DNA of 64,000 bases, from assembly GCF_000964685.1 (NCBI RefSeq), contig NZ_LANS01000001.1:868001-932000 (forward strand), written 5' to 3'. This stretch comes from Anaplasma phagocytophilum str. Webster. GTDB lineage: Bacteria; Pseudomonadota; Alphaproteobacteria; Rickettsiales; Anaplasmataceae. Under the pieces are notes generated by a model. The model searched no databases. It saw only the letters and a list, made by a program, of their open reading frames with translations, and was not told the origin of the DNA. How positions within the stretch are numbered: the stretch's first letter is position 1; each line of letters opens with the position of its first letter. Below are positions 39,508 to 49,174 of the stretch, in pieces. The translations under genes and the position numbers were made by a program.

Positions 39508-40008
39508 ATGGGTAAGCTTTGGTCATGCATAGTTCAGATGTCTCTTTGGCTAGTATTTTCCGGATATTCAGACTGGTTTTTTATAGCTTCAGGTATTGTA
39601 AGCTCGGTTTTGTCTGTGCTGCTGTATAGCGTTTTAGAGAAGTCTGTGCCTAAGGAACATTACAAGAAGTTTCCTAGTTTTGCTGTAGGGCGCCTGCGTC
39701 TTGCAAAGAATTTCTGCCTATATTGTGTTTGGTTGCTGTCTCAGGTTATCGGATCTTCTATATATGTAACTAAGAGTGTATTTGCTCCATGCGTTAAGCG
39801 TTGCAGTCCTGTGGTTGCCTATGTTGATACTAGTCAAAAGAGTGGATTGGGGGCGTTCATGCTGGTTAATTCCATTACCTTAACTCCCGGAACGGTAGGT
39901 GTGAGTATCGCTTCCGATGGTAAGGTAAAGGTCCTTGCGCTAGACAAAACCTTGTTGTCAGGCGTTTCAGAGATCGATAGCAAAATTCGTGCAACATTTA
40001 ATACCTAA
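39508..40008 (+). CDS. mrpE: Na+/H+ antiporter subunit E (MrpE/MnhE-like)
   Basis: A 166-residue membrane protein matching subunit E of Mrp-type monovalent cation/proton antiporters. Two N-terminal spans (VQMSLWLVFSGYSDWFFIAS and GIVSSVLSVLLYSV) precede the conserved cytoplasmic end, with LVNSITLTPGTVGVSI and KVKVLALDKTLL. The TLTPGT motif is diagnostic. I chose the ATG at 39508 with GGAG about 10 bases upstream, giving the normal family length. The other Mrp subunits are not adjacent. Confidence 0.82.
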   Translation: MGKLWSCIVQMSLWLVFSGYSDWFFIASGIVSSVLSVLLYSVLEKSVPKEHYKKFPSFAVGRLRLAKNFCLYCVWLLSQVIGSSIYVTKSVFAPCVKRCSPVVAYVDTSQKSGLGAFMLVNSITLTPGTVGVSIASDGKVKVLALDKTLLSGVSEIDSKIRATFNT

Positions 40009-40274
40009 TGGTAGACCCCGGTGTCCCGTTGAGTAGGGCGCTGCTGATGTGTTTGAGATGAGTTGTCCTATAGAGCGCAAAAGATAGGGGATTGTTTTAG
40101 CCCTCACGGCTTCGCTGTACGTAACTTTTGAATAAACCTACGTGGGCCTAGATGTTTTTCTGTGATTTCATTGGCTAGAAGACGGGTTGCAGAGCACTAT
40201 GTTCCTGTCCAGTAGCGCTTTTACATGAGGTAAGTTATTTGTGCTTAAAGTGACTAGCAGGCAATCATACTGCT

Positions 40275-41066
40275 TTAACGCCCTTCCCCATTCTCTATTA
40301 GCTTTCTGTAAATCTGTAATATGCCTTTTGTGGTTAATAATTTGTCGATTGAGAGAACATGAGTGGTATCGCGAAAGAAGTTGGATGCTCCCCCCGTAGC
40401 GACTGTTTGCAGAGATTTACCACTTTCCTCTTTTAATATTCGCTGTATTACTCCCTCGACCATTGATAAATAGCCCCAATACAATCCAGATTCTAAGGAT
40501 GATGCAGTAGCATCTGATATTACCTTAGTTGTTGGTTTATTTACACATACTTGCGGAAGCGCAGCCGTGCACAGCCTCACGCTCTTTACCAGACACGCAA
40601 GACCAGGAGAGAGAACCTGTCCGTATAGATCTCCATTTTTGTTGACGAGATTAAAAACGGTAATTGTTCCCATATCTATCACAAGAAGATCCCTATCAGG
40701 GTATAATGTGCGGGCAGCGACTATGTCAGCAAGGCGATCAGAGCCTATCGTATTCTGCGCTAAACATATATTGATTCCCAGTAAACTTGCATGAGCGCTT
40801 GTTATGAATACTGGTACAATGTTGAAAAAGCTCTTGAACATCTCTGTTATAGAACCGTTTACTGCAGGAAAAACACTAGACACCGCAGCCCCAACTAAAT
40901 GGTGAATATTGATATTGGCCTGAGATGCCAATACACGCAGTATGGCATAAAGTTCAGAGGCTGTACGCTCATGATAAGTCGATATATACCAGCTCTCTGA
41001 AAACTCCCCATCGACATATAAAGTGAATTTTATGTTGGTATTTCCAACATCAACTATAGCTAGCAT
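40275..41066 (-). CDS. coaX: Type III pantothenate kinase
   Basis: A 263-residue CoaX that phosphorylates pantothenate, the first step of CoA synthesis. VDVGNTNIKFTLYVDG (phosphate loop), VSSVFPAV, NTIGSDRLADIVAA and the GTITVFNLVNKNGDLYGQVL region fit the ASKHA fold of the type III enzyme. I chose the ATG at 41066, 9 bp after the pyrD stop. An in-frame TTG at 41078 would overlap that stop (TTGA) and add four residues. Confidence 0.92.
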   Translation of the reverse strand: MLAIVDVGNTNIKFTLYVDGEFSESWYISTYHERTASELYAILRVLASQANINIHHLVGAAVSSVFPAVNGSITEMFKSFFNIVPVFITSAHASLLGINICLAQNTIGSDRLADIVAARTLYPDRDLLVIDMGTITVFNLVNKNGDLYGQVLSPGLACLVKSVRLCTAALPQVCVNKPTTKVISDATASSLESGLYWGYLSMVEGVIQRILKEESGKSLQTVATGGASNFFRDTTHVLSIDKLLTTKGILQIYRKLIENGEGR

Positions 41067-41074
41067 ATTGCTCG

Positions 41075-42127
41075 TCAATGTACATCTATTCCTACGGCTT
41101 GCTCCACTTTATTGAACCCATCGCGTGTGAGCAAATCAGCAAGCTCCATGTTGATTTTGTCAATAATACCAAAACCCCCATAAACTATAGCAGTGTATAA
41201 TTGCACCAGGGATGCACCAGCTCTAATCTTTTCCAGAGCTTGGGCTCCGCTACTAACACCACCGCAACCCACGAGCACCACTCTTCCTCGGGTTTGAGAA
41301 TATACATCTGCTAGCACTCTCGTGGATAAGGAAAACAAGGGCTGGCCGCTCAAACCACCCCTAGAGATAGGTGCTTTTGTACCTAAAAGCTTGAAATTGG
41401 TCGTAGTATTACTGACTATTATTCCGTTTATCTTATGCCTTAAAACCTCATCTACTACGTCTTGCAATACTTCATCCGAGAGATCAGGATCTATTTTTAA
41501 GAGAATAGGCACAGATTCTGCGTGATCAACCGCGTACCTAGCCTTTCTCACGGATGCTAGTATTTCGTTCAGAGAGTTTCTTTTTTGCAACTCCCTCAAT
41601 CCAGCAGTATTTGGAGAAGAGAGGTTGATTGTTATATAGCTAGAAAGCCCGTAAACCTTCTGTACTAACTCTGCATATTCGGCAGGAGGGTCAGAACACC
41701 CTTTATACATACCTACGTTTATGCCAAATACCAGGTTGTTCAAGTCTTTAGAGTCTACCTTCTTTAACAAACGCGTCAGACCCTTATTATTGAACCCCAG
41801 ACGATTTATTACGGCCTTCTGTTTATGCATGCGGAAAAGACGAGGCCCTTTATTCCCAGATTGAGGATATTTTGTCACAGTGCCAACCTCTGTGAACCCA
41901 AATCCAAGTGAAAGCACTGGACGTATTACCTCAGCGTTTTTATCAAACCCTGCAGCCAGACCGATGGGAGTGCGTACTTTGAAATTCAGAGGCTGAGCGC
42001 TCAAACATTCAGGCATTTTACGTACACTAGAGCTATATAAACCCTGCTGCAGCGCAAAGAGCGTTAGGCTGTGTGCAACTTTAGGTGGTATAAGAAAAAG
42101 CGGATTATTAAACCTGAAAAGCGACAT
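41075..42127 (-). CDS. pyrD: Dihydroorotate dehydrogenase (quinone), class 2
   Basis: A 350-residue membrane-associated flavoenzyme that oxidises dihydroorotate with quinone in UMP synthesis. The N-terminal amphipathic region of class 2 enzymes is present. FMN motifs include GLAAGFDKNAEVI and EVGTVTKYPQSGNKGPRLFR, then INRLGFNNKG. The catalytic serine sits in YITINLSSPNTAGLREL, and NTTTNF and GCGGVSSGAQALEKIRAGAS complete the site. The start is ATG at 42127. It probably shares a transcript with coaX. Confidence 0.95.
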   Translation of the reverse strand: MSLFRFNNPLFLIPPKVAHSLTLFALQQGLYSSSVRKMPECLSAQPLNFKVRTPIGLAAGFDKNAEVIRPVLSLGFGFTEVGTVTKYPQSGNKGPRLFRMHKQKAVINRLGFNNKGLTRLLKKVDSKDLNNLVFGINVGMYKGCSDPPAEYAELVQKVYGLSSYITINLSSPNTAGLRELQKRNSLNEILASVRKARYAVDHAESVPILLKIDPDLSDEVLQDVVDEVLRHKINGIIVSNTTTNFKLLGTKAPISRGGLSGQPLFSLSTRVLADVYSQTRGRVVLVGCGGVSSGAQALEKIRAGASLVQLYTAIVYGGFGIIDKINMELADLLTRDGFNKVEQAVGIDVH

Positions 42128-42381
42128 TATCTCTAAATTTCACTAAATCTTTGCGATTATACCACAGTCGCTAAAAATAACAAAACCCCACACAATAGGA
42201 TTTTCTGCAGTTCTTACAACAACTATTAATATATACCAAGGTACGATATAGTATACTACGTAGTGCACTGAATGCTGATTTAACATAAGAGATATGTTTT
42301 GTTTAGCATATAACAAAGGCCCCTAGGGTTTATTGTTTGTAGCTTCATAAATCTTTTACTGGTGAAACAAGAGGAGAGAAC

Positions 42382-42975
42382 ATGAGGGTTCTATCTGTAG
42401 AGGATCAACGGGATTTGAAGGTATTACATACCGTATCATCTCCTTTGGAAAGCGTTGATAGCGCAACTCGAGAAATTGTAAATGAGATGATCAAAATTGC
42501 TGAGAGGGGAGACACTGTGGGACTATCTGCAGTGCAATTGGGGTACCCCATTAGAGTCTTTGTTATAGATATGTTCAGTGGCCTTTTTAACATTACTGAA
42601 GATCTGAAGGTGATTTCAGGGCATCATTCACACAATACCAGAAGTCTCGTATGCATAAATCCCCAAATTGTGAGCTTCTCTGGCGAAACTGTTACTCTGT
42701 TTGAAGGGTGTTTATCTGTGAAATCTTACGGGATGGTGGGAATACAGCGTCCTGGAAATGTTGATCTGAAATATACTGATCTTGCGGGGAACGTGTGCGT
42801 GATAAGAACATTCAATTGGCTTGCTAGATGTGTGCAGCATGAGATGGATCACCTTAACGGAGTGTTATTGGCTAATATGCTGGATAACATAAAAAATAAA
42901 TCTGCCCAGAGTGTTTCAGAAGAAGACTTTAGCTCAGTGCATATACTGCTTTTAGACAAAAACAAACAGGGCTAG
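42382..42975 (+). CDS. def: Peptide deformylase
   Basis: A 197-residue metalloenzyme that removes the formyl group from nascent proteins. The three metal motifs are present in order: VGLSAVQLGYPIRVFVID (the usual GLAAPQIG, here with Val for Pro), FEGCLSVKSYG (metal Cys) and VQHEMDHLNGVL (two His and the catalytic Glu). A strong GAGGAGAG ribosome binding site precedes the ATG at 42382. The altered first motif suggests a divergent or second deformylase, but all ligands are intact. Confidence 0.9.
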   Translation: MRVLSVEDQRDLKVLHTVSSPLESVDSATREIVNEMIKIAERGDTVGLSAVQLGYPIRVFVIDMFSGLFNITEDLKVISGHHSHNTRSLVCINPQIVSFSGETVTLFEGCLSVKSYGMVGIQRPGNVDLKYTDLAGNVCVIRTFNWLARCVQHEMDHLNGVLLANMLDNIKNKSAQSVSEEDFSSVHILLLDKNKQG

Positions 42976-44099
42976 GCGTTGGGGTATCGGAGGGATCTTT
43001 GAAAATCACAACGATTAGGGATTTTCTTCCAGATTTTGATTAGTTAACTTTGGGCTTCTGCATTTATTACCGAGAAGGAATATAAAGTCGCAGTGAATTT
43101 GGATCCCTATGTGTGTGAAGTAGGCACAGTGAAGAAGACTTTGTGGGGTGACTTTTTTGTAACTTCTCACTGGTACGGTGTTTTAGTGGTTGTATAGTGG
43201 GCTTATGCATTAGTGTGTATAAGCGTCTTAGAGCTTGATCCTTAAGTTATGATACGAGGTTTGTAACTACACAGTGAGTTCCTACCTAAGCTTTAAGTTC
43301 TTGGTGAGTGCGCCCTACATTTAGTATTCACGGAAACGTTTAGTATTCCATATACTCTGAAAGATAGTTCAAACTTGGATTTACGTAAGTTTTTGTGCTG
43401 AAGTTGGTGTAGCCTATAAAAAGACTGGCGCGGCGGAGCTACTAGTAGAGTTTGTGTTTAAATGTCATGCGTTCTGTAGACATAACGCGAGATAAGCACT
43501 TGTTATACCTATGTGAAATACTGAATTAAATGACTCATGTGGGAATGATTCTTTATTCACTAAATATGCCGGTAAATTTGATATCGGGAAGAAAGTTAAA
43601 CGTCGTATCTTCTATAAGACTATAGCAAAGTTGTGCGTCAGAATCTGCTTTAGATGTTGTAAACTGTATTCTGATCCGTGTTGCGATACTTCAGATATGA
43701 AACTTAGCAAGAAGTATCAGTGGGCAGTTTCTATTCTAAGATTTGCTTCAGTATAAGTCTTGCGCGGTCTGTGCACTGAGTCTTGAAAACATACCCAGGA
43801 GTATAAAAACTTGTCATTAGTGGGAAGACCTAGCAGCTTTTAGCTGTAACTATACGGTGCATAATGCTACCAAACTGCGATGTAGCTTTCCTATGCTATC
43901 GGTATATTGACATATTTCGGTACAGGAGATCGCATGTTGCTGCGTTGTAGTGCACGTTGAGTACATATACGCGCTCCTGTGAAGCACACATACAAGTCTA
44001 AGGTACATCTTATATACAACCCTTCGCGAGAGTTTTATGATTATCATGTGAGGATATTAATAGCGTGTAGTGGCCTCTGTTGCTATAATCAAGGCGATA
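42976..44099. other. Gap with one protein-like open stretch
   Basis: About 1.1 kb. Apart from the startless cysteine-rich frame at 43517-43756, nothing coding or structural stands out. Confidence 0.4.
43517..43756 (+). pseudogene. Startless Cys-rich open stretch, likely gene remnant
   Basis: Seventy-nine codons are open directly after an in-frame TGA at 43514 and end at TAA 43754-43756. No ATG or other usual start codon lies near its beginning. The product is basic and cysteine-rich (TIAKLCVRICFRCCKLY, then DPCCDTS) and ends SILRFASV. The composition looks protein-like. I do not recognise it. It may be the surviving 3' end of a lost gene. Confidence 0.3.
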
Positions 44100-44780
44100 A
44101 TGGTTTTACGTGGTAGTATGGTGGTGACATTGAAAGGACCTTGTTATTGTTCTGGAGATTCTGCAGATAGTTTGGTTGTTATGTTGCATGGAAGAGGTGC
44201 TAGCGGCGACAATATGATCGCTATTGCTCCGTATATGTCACAGAAAGGGTTAAATAACACTCAGTTTGTGTCTCCTCATGCGCCACTAAGATATGGTTCC
44301 ATAGGTTATACGTGGTTTACGGATAGTCTGCGGGATATGGAAGAAAGATCGGCCTGTGCGGAGATTATGAAATCAGTCGAGATGGTAAACAGATTTATAG
44401 ATGTGCAGCTCGAAGCACTGGGTATAGGTGATGACAAATTGTCTCTCGTGGGCTTTTCTCAGGGTGCTATGTTGTCCATATATGTGGGATTAAGTAGAGA
44501 GAAGAAATGTGCATCAGTTGTTGCATATTCGGGTGCGGTGCCCTTTCCACACGCTTTGGAGAGCATGGTGCGCTCTCGTCCGGATGTCTGTGTGATACAT
44601 GGTGAAGATGATGATGTTATTCCTTTCTATTACTTCGAAGAATGTGTAGATTTTCTGCAGCGCAACAAGGTTCCTGTTGAGGCGCATTCCGTGAAGTCTC
44701 TTGGGCATAGCATAGATGATCAGGGCATAGAAACAGGTTCTTTATTTATTAAAAATCGTATCGCAGGTAATGCATCGTAG
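44100..44780 (+). CDS. Alpha/beta-hydrolase, carboxylesterase/phospholipase type
   Basis: A 226-residue serine hydrolase of the carboxylesterase/lysophospholipase group (YpfH and EstB relatives). VVMLHGRGASGDNMIAIAPY holds the oxyanion region. The nucleophile elbow is LVGFSQGAMLS (Ser in GxSxG). The acid lies in HGEDDDVIPF and the His in SLGHSID, giving a complete triad. I chose the ATG at 44100, with AAGG upstream. The frame is open to a GTG at 44070. Substrate unknown. It stands alone between long gaps. Confidence 0.82.
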   Translation: MVLRGSMVVTLKGPCYCSGDSADSLVVMLHGRGASGDNMIAIAPYMSQKGLNNTQFVSPHAPLRYGSIGYTWFTDSLRDMEERSACAEIMKSVEMVNRFIDVQLEALGIGDDKLSLVGFSQGAMLSIYVGLSREKKCASVVAYSGAVPFPHALESMVRSRPDVCVIHGEDDDVIPFYYFEECVDFLQRNKVPVEAHSVKSLGHSIDDQGIETGSLFIKNRIAGNAS

Positions 44781-44890
44781 AACTCTTGCAGGGGCGTAAC
44801 TAGGGGGCACTCTGTCTCTTAGATACCCTTATCTGTATAGCAGTACACCGCGCATATATGCCCTGTTGTGGCTAAATATGTTTATGTACT

Positions 44891-45124
44891 GATAGTCAGG
44901 AAGGGCTACACTCATGGTTTGATATGTCGTACACTGTAACCTTCTGGAAGTTGCTGATCTTGCCAACTCTATGGGACGTGTGTGCGGCTAATACACCACG
45001 AATATGAGGCCCGTTTGGTTTGGCATATTGAGTCACCGATGGCGTCGTAGAGCTACATGCTGGGTTTGGAACGTTATATACTGTGCATTCTTCCGAACAT
45101 TGCTGGGTCTCTGACATCTACTTT
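44891..45124. repeat. Tandem direct repeat, copy 1 (unit about 234 bp)
   Basis: Pairs with 45125-45363. Conserved blocks are GATAGT plus GGAAGGGCTA at the start, TTTGGCATRTTGAGTCACCG in the middle, and ACATGCTGGGTTTRGAACG, then TTATATACTGTGCA near the end. A shorter, more eroded relative seems to precede it at about 44836-44890. Confidence 0.75.
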
Positions 45125-45363
45125 GATAGTTGGGAAGGGCTATATGCGGTTTGGTTGCATGATATACGGTGAGCTGCGGAAAGTTGACAGGGCTTCCTGC
45201 TAATTGTTGTGTGTATAGCTAGTGCACTACAGACACGCGCGTTCCGTTTTGATTTGGCATGTTGAGTCACCGTTAGTATCGGAGAATTACATGCTGGGTT
45301 TAGAACGTTATATACTGTGCAGTTTTCCGAACATTGTTGGGTCCCTTATGGTGCCTACTTTAA
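45125..45363. repeat. Tandem direct repeat, copy 2
   Basis: Second copy of the 234 bp unit, directly abutting the first. No reading frame is shared by both copies. Confidence 0.75.
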
Positions 45364-46561
45364 ATACTGCCTTTCTTGTAACCATGGAATTATCCTCTTC
45401 TATGCCATATCTCTCCTAATTTATTAGTATTCTGAGAACGAAAATTTCATTTAATAACGAGTATTAAAAATACGTTCTTTCCATTGATGGAGCGGCATAA
45501 AAACAAATGTTAGCTACGCAGGTTCTGCATCTGCGAGAAGTTGCGAAAAGAATGCCTATATGAGCCAAAATTTGGCAATCTTCAGAGCCATCCTAATACT
45601 TTCTCCAGAATTTCGGCTTCGAAAGCCCTTATCCTTCGTACGCTGTTTCTAATGCGAGAGGTCTATGATTGATTTGTAGAGGCTAATATCGAAGCAATGA
45701 TAGCTGTGTGGCGATGGTTTTGCTAGTGTTGATTAGATAAAGCAAAGTACGTCTCATCAGAAGGCTTGAGTTTTTTAGCATGCTTCGGCAATTTTTCTTG
45801 CCTATGTTTAGGGAAAAATCATTCCACGCTTTCCTTGGGTGCAGTTTTTCAGCAAAGGGTCTATAAAAAGCGCTACAGCCATTTTTTGCTGATACAGCTA
45901 TGTGAGTACAACACCTTACCTGAGGCTTCTTTCTGATGCTATGGTATCACAGAACACATACTTGCCGCGCAACTGAATAGACTATGACAAGAGTCTAAAG
46001 GTCAGAGACATATTACGCGCTGCATTGGCTGCTTTTATTTCAGGATAAGAAGTGTTTTGCGATAGATGGTAAATGTCTGCCTAATGTTAAGATGATTAGC
46101 GGCTGTTATGTCGAGATGGGGAGGGTGCTTTTTGTTGTTATGGTTTGGTAGGTGGGGTGTGTAACAGTGCTAGTGATGGCTTGCCGTTTTGGGCGGCGGA
46201 TATAGCATAAATTTTTTCGGATATAAAGCAGTGAATTATAGGATAAATACAGATGCTTAGTGAAGATAAGCACATCAGGTCCACTGCGGGGCGCTATATA
46301 GGACATCGCAACATATGCTGCTGATAGGAATATTAATGCCCTGTAAACAGAGTGCTGAAAAGTTCCACGTAGCAATTTTAAAGGTATTGGAGATTTTTTT
46401 ACAGCATTGTGATATAAGCAGCATAGTACTGCTGACTTAGTATGTTTTGCCAGAGTTTTGAGATGAGCAGTTGCTTGGAGTATTGCGATCACGCTTGTAA
46501 AAAGTGGTAGCATATTTTGTAGTGTGCCTGTGAGGTGACTATAAATAAGGAGGGCCTGCGT

Positions 46562-47155
46562 GTGGATGCGTGCAGTGGTGATCCCATGAGCATATTTGGC
46601 TTGTGGTATGAAGAAGTACTAAGGGTGAAGAGCGTGAGGGAACCCTCTGCTATGGTTCTTGCCACCTGTGATTCTGAAAATAGGCCTTCTGCCAGAGTGG
46701 TGTTGCTGAAGAGGTACAGTGACGCTGGGTTTGAGTTTTACACAAATCTTGAAAGCAGAAAGGCAAGAGAAATAGCTTTGAACCCATGTGTTTCCCTGGT
46801 TTTTGATTGGAGGCCCATCTATAAACAGGTGCGTGTAGAGGGGATTGCTGAGTTTATGGATGCCAGTGAGTCAGATGCATACTTTGCATCTAGATCGAGA
46901 GAGAGTCAGATAGGAGCTTGGTGTTCTAGACAGTCTATGATCCTCGAAGATAGGGATGTGCTGTTGTCTAAAATAGAACTTATGGAACGAGAGTATGAAG
47001 GGCGAGAGATTCCGAGGCCGAAATTCTGGGGAGGTATTAGGGTAGTACCAAACGTGATCGAATTTTGGATGGATGGTAAGCATAGGTTGCATGATAGGAG
47101 GCAGTATAGCAAAAATATCGATGGTACATGGACGTCGGTTTATCTGTATCCTTAG
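46562..47155 (+). CDS. pdxH: Pyridoxamine 5'-phosphate oxidase
   Basis: A 197-residue FMN enzyme making pyridoxal phosphate. AMVLATCDSENRPSARVVLL, GFEFYTNLESRKAREI, LVFDWRPIYKQVRVEGIAEF and the C-terminal EFWMDGKHRLHDR with active-site Arg and His are present. I chose the GTG at 46562 because AAGGAGGG ends 7 bases before it. The frame continues to a GTG at 46535, which has no such site and adds nine non-conserved residues. PLP made here would serve BioF, among others. Confidence 0.93.
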   Translation: MDACSGDPMSIFGLWYEEVLRVKSVREPSAMVLATCDSENRPSARVVLLKRYSDAGFEFYTNLESRKAREIALNPCVSLVFDWRPIYKQVRVEGIAEFMDASESDAYFASRSRESQIGAWCSRQSMILEDRDVLLSKIELMEREYEGREIPRPKFWGGIRVVPNVIEFWMDGKHRLHDRRQYSKNIDGTWTSVYLYP

Positions 47156-47172
47156 TGGGTAACTACCCCTTT

Positions 47173-47414
47173 CTTAAGTCCGTTAGGATGCTAAAAGTTT
47201 TGGCATGTTATGAGTAGGTTACGATAAGCATTGTTGCGCAAAGGTCCACAGTGCTTTTAGATCTAATGATAGAGCATCCTGCTGCAGTTGGGCTATGCGC
47301 TCTCGTGAGGTTGTTTTTACAGGATGTTATGTTGTCCATTTTTAGCCAAGGAGAGTATATGTAGCAAGTAAGTTGGAAAGCGGAAGGAGCATGAAAAGCG
47401 AATAGTTGCGTCTT
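47173..47414. repeat. Direct repeat, copy 1 (unit about 242 bp)
   Basis: Begins CTTAAGTCCGTTAGGATG and contains ACGATAAGCATTGTTGCGCA, then CACAGTGCTTTTA and later GGTTGTTTTTA-AGGATGT. Pairs with 47415-47655. Confidence 0.75.
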
Positions 47415-47655
47415 GCTTAAGTCCGTTAGGATGCGCAAAGTTTCAGTGTGTTACTAGCGGTTTACGATAAGCATTGTTGCGCAAAGGTTCACAGTGCTTT
47501 TAAATCCAACGATCGATAATCTTGCTGCGGTTAGGTAGACTTGCGTACGGTTGTTTTTATAGGATGTCATCCATTTCCAACCAGGAGAACTGTAGATAGA
47601 ACAAAAGCATCTATATATGTAGAAAGTAAGTCAGAAGGTGAGAAGAGTGCTAAAG
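47415..47655. repeat. Direct repeat, copy 2
   Basis: Second copy of the 242 bp unit, adjacent to copy 1. Confidence 0.75.
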
Positions 47656-48509
47656 ATGTATACTATAATGCAGCATACTAAGATCTAGTTTGGTCTTCGG
47701 AAACGAAGACAAATTTCTTCAATAAGTTAGCGCACCTAGTGAGAGTAATCCCATTTATTTCCCGTTAATAGGAGGAAAAATACGTTCCAGCCCGAGCAGG
47801 TTTATGATGTCGTTGCTATGGGTTTTATTGTTAGTCGAGTTTCATCAGAATCATATGGAGTTGCAGGCCCTAAGTATATTATTTGAGAGAGCAATTTTGT
47901 GCTCATGAGGAAGAAGTCTATGCAATCGATTCTCAGTAAAATGGCCAAGTTTGTGCTGAAATCTGCTACGGAATACGCACAATATTAGAAGGCTCAACAT
48001 TCAATCACTCAGCTGCAACCCTAACATCACTGTCGGAAACACGTTTAGGCCCCTCATTAAACACGAATGTACGAGAATCTTCCTCCAGCAACCCTTGACG
48101 AATAGTATTGATCACAAGAATCTCACAGAAAATGGTCAACGAAAACAAGCATGCCTGTGCCAGAATATTTCACGTATGAGTGGGGTCGAGCAAGTAGATA
48201 TGCTCCGGTGTATCTATATCTAAAGAGATTACGACAAGGAGCCCAACTTTGTGAGTGCATCAATCCACAGGCAGGGAATTGTATGTAGTGCCTGCTACCA
48301 GGTATGTGTATAGCACAGGCGAACAATATGATGTCAAATACCAAGATGTGCTGTCTTGCGGTATTTTAAGGATTAATAAGCTGCACTCGAAAAACAAAGT
48401 TTCTATTGTAGCCCGTATGCTGGAGGTGCTAGGGCGCATTACCGACTGCCAAGACTCAAAGCAGGTGCTTAAATCTCATTTTGTGAGAAGTGCTCCCGCG
48501 ACTGCGCAA

Positions 48510-48606
48510 TAGCGACGTCTTGCTCAAGTCCGTAACTGGACTAGGAGTTTTGGTGTATTACTTATTTCTACTAAAAGCATCGCTGCGCATAGGTTCACAG
48601 TTTGGT
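48510..48606. repeat. Direct repeat, partial copy 3
   Basis: About 95 bp beginning GCGACGTCTTGCTCAAGTCC, which resembles the junction of copies 1 and 2 and their first 80 bp. It is separated from them by about 850 bp. Confidence 0.6.
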
Positions 48607-48617
48607 ATATATTCACT

Positions 48618-48968
48618 TTAGTTAGACAATTCGCTGTTTGTTTGCAGGAGAAAAGTTATTGAGTGTAGTGTTTTGATTCCGTCCTCTAAAATTTGATGTA
48701 GCAATCGGTGTCGCTCCAACCGTGTCATACCAGAGAAATAATCCGAAATGACGGTTACCCGCAGATGCGATACAGCATATCCGGCACTTCCAAGGTGGCC
48801 AATATGGTTATCAGACTCATTTACTATTTCAACGCTAGCGTTGCCTAATTTATCCAGTATTTTACACTCTATGGCTGCGGCAATTTGCAAATAGGCATTT
48901 GTCCTGTCTTTACTGGTTAGAGTTTTGCCAGAAACAGCAGAACCCGTTAAACGTCTGTTAGAATTCAT
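48618..48968 (-). CDS. BolA family protein
   Basis: A 116-residue BolA-like protein. The family acts with monothiol glutaredoxins in iron-sulfur cluster or redox regulation. The signature is clear: VEIVNESDNHIGHLG, then SHLRVTVISDYFSGMTRLER and HRLLHQILEDGIKTLHSITF. The conserved His of the family are in NHIGH and ERHR. About 25 extra residues precede the domain. Start ATG at 48968. It is divergent from dnaE. Confidence 0.85.
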   Translation of the reverse strand: MNSNRRLTGSAVSGKTLTSKDRTNAYLQIAAAIECKILDKLGNASVEIVNESDNHIGHLGSAGYAVSHLRVTVISDYFSGMTRLERHRLLHQILEDGIKTLHSITFLLQTNSELSN

Positions 48969-49110
48969 GATAAGACACTAGAAAACGCAGGTCGGAGTCT
49001 ACGGCTGGTAACAAACATTGTCTACTACAAAAATTTACAGTCATTACAAAACAGTGACAAGAAGCACGGCATTTGTTCTGACCATCCTGGTTTCATAAGC
49101 GTGTTGGAGT

Positions 49111-49138
49111 TTGCTACGGAGACTCGAGTCTGTATAAT
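49111..49138 (+). promoter_or_regulatory. Probable dnaE promoter
   Basis: TTGCTA at 49111-49116 and a perfect TATAAT at 49133-49138, with 16 bp between them. They lie about 37 bp upstream of the dnaE start. Confidence 0.5.
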
Positions 49139-49174
49139 GATACCTGTCAGGGTATTAATGGTGGATTTTACGGG

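Larger units (their letters stand above)
44781..46561. other. Long gap with tandem duplication
   Basis: About 1.8 kb. The left part is the direct repeat at 44891-45363. A 135-codon minus-strand frame at 46106-46513 is uninterrupted but has no recognisable domain and lies head-to-head with pdxH, so I do not call it. Nothing else is supported. Confidence 0.4.
47156..48617. other. Long gap with tandem duplication and gene remnant
   Basis: About 1.5 kb. It contains a two-and-a-half-copy direct repeat and, at about 48165-48512, protein-like frames. One frame reads YEWGRASRYAPVYLYLKRL before a stop, and a second runs to 48512 (YQDVLSCGILRINKLHSKN onward). This could be a frameshifted small gene, but I do not recognise it. 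Confidence 0.4.

Noticed and set aside
44891-45363. CRISPR-like array
   Set aside because: The units are about 234 bp and tandem, without short identical repeats and unique spacers. No cas gene is present anywhere in the window.
46106-46513. 135-codon minus-strand frame upstream of pdxH
   Set aside because: Uninterrupted but without domain, signal peptide or ribosome binding site. It may be real, but the sequence alone does not support it.
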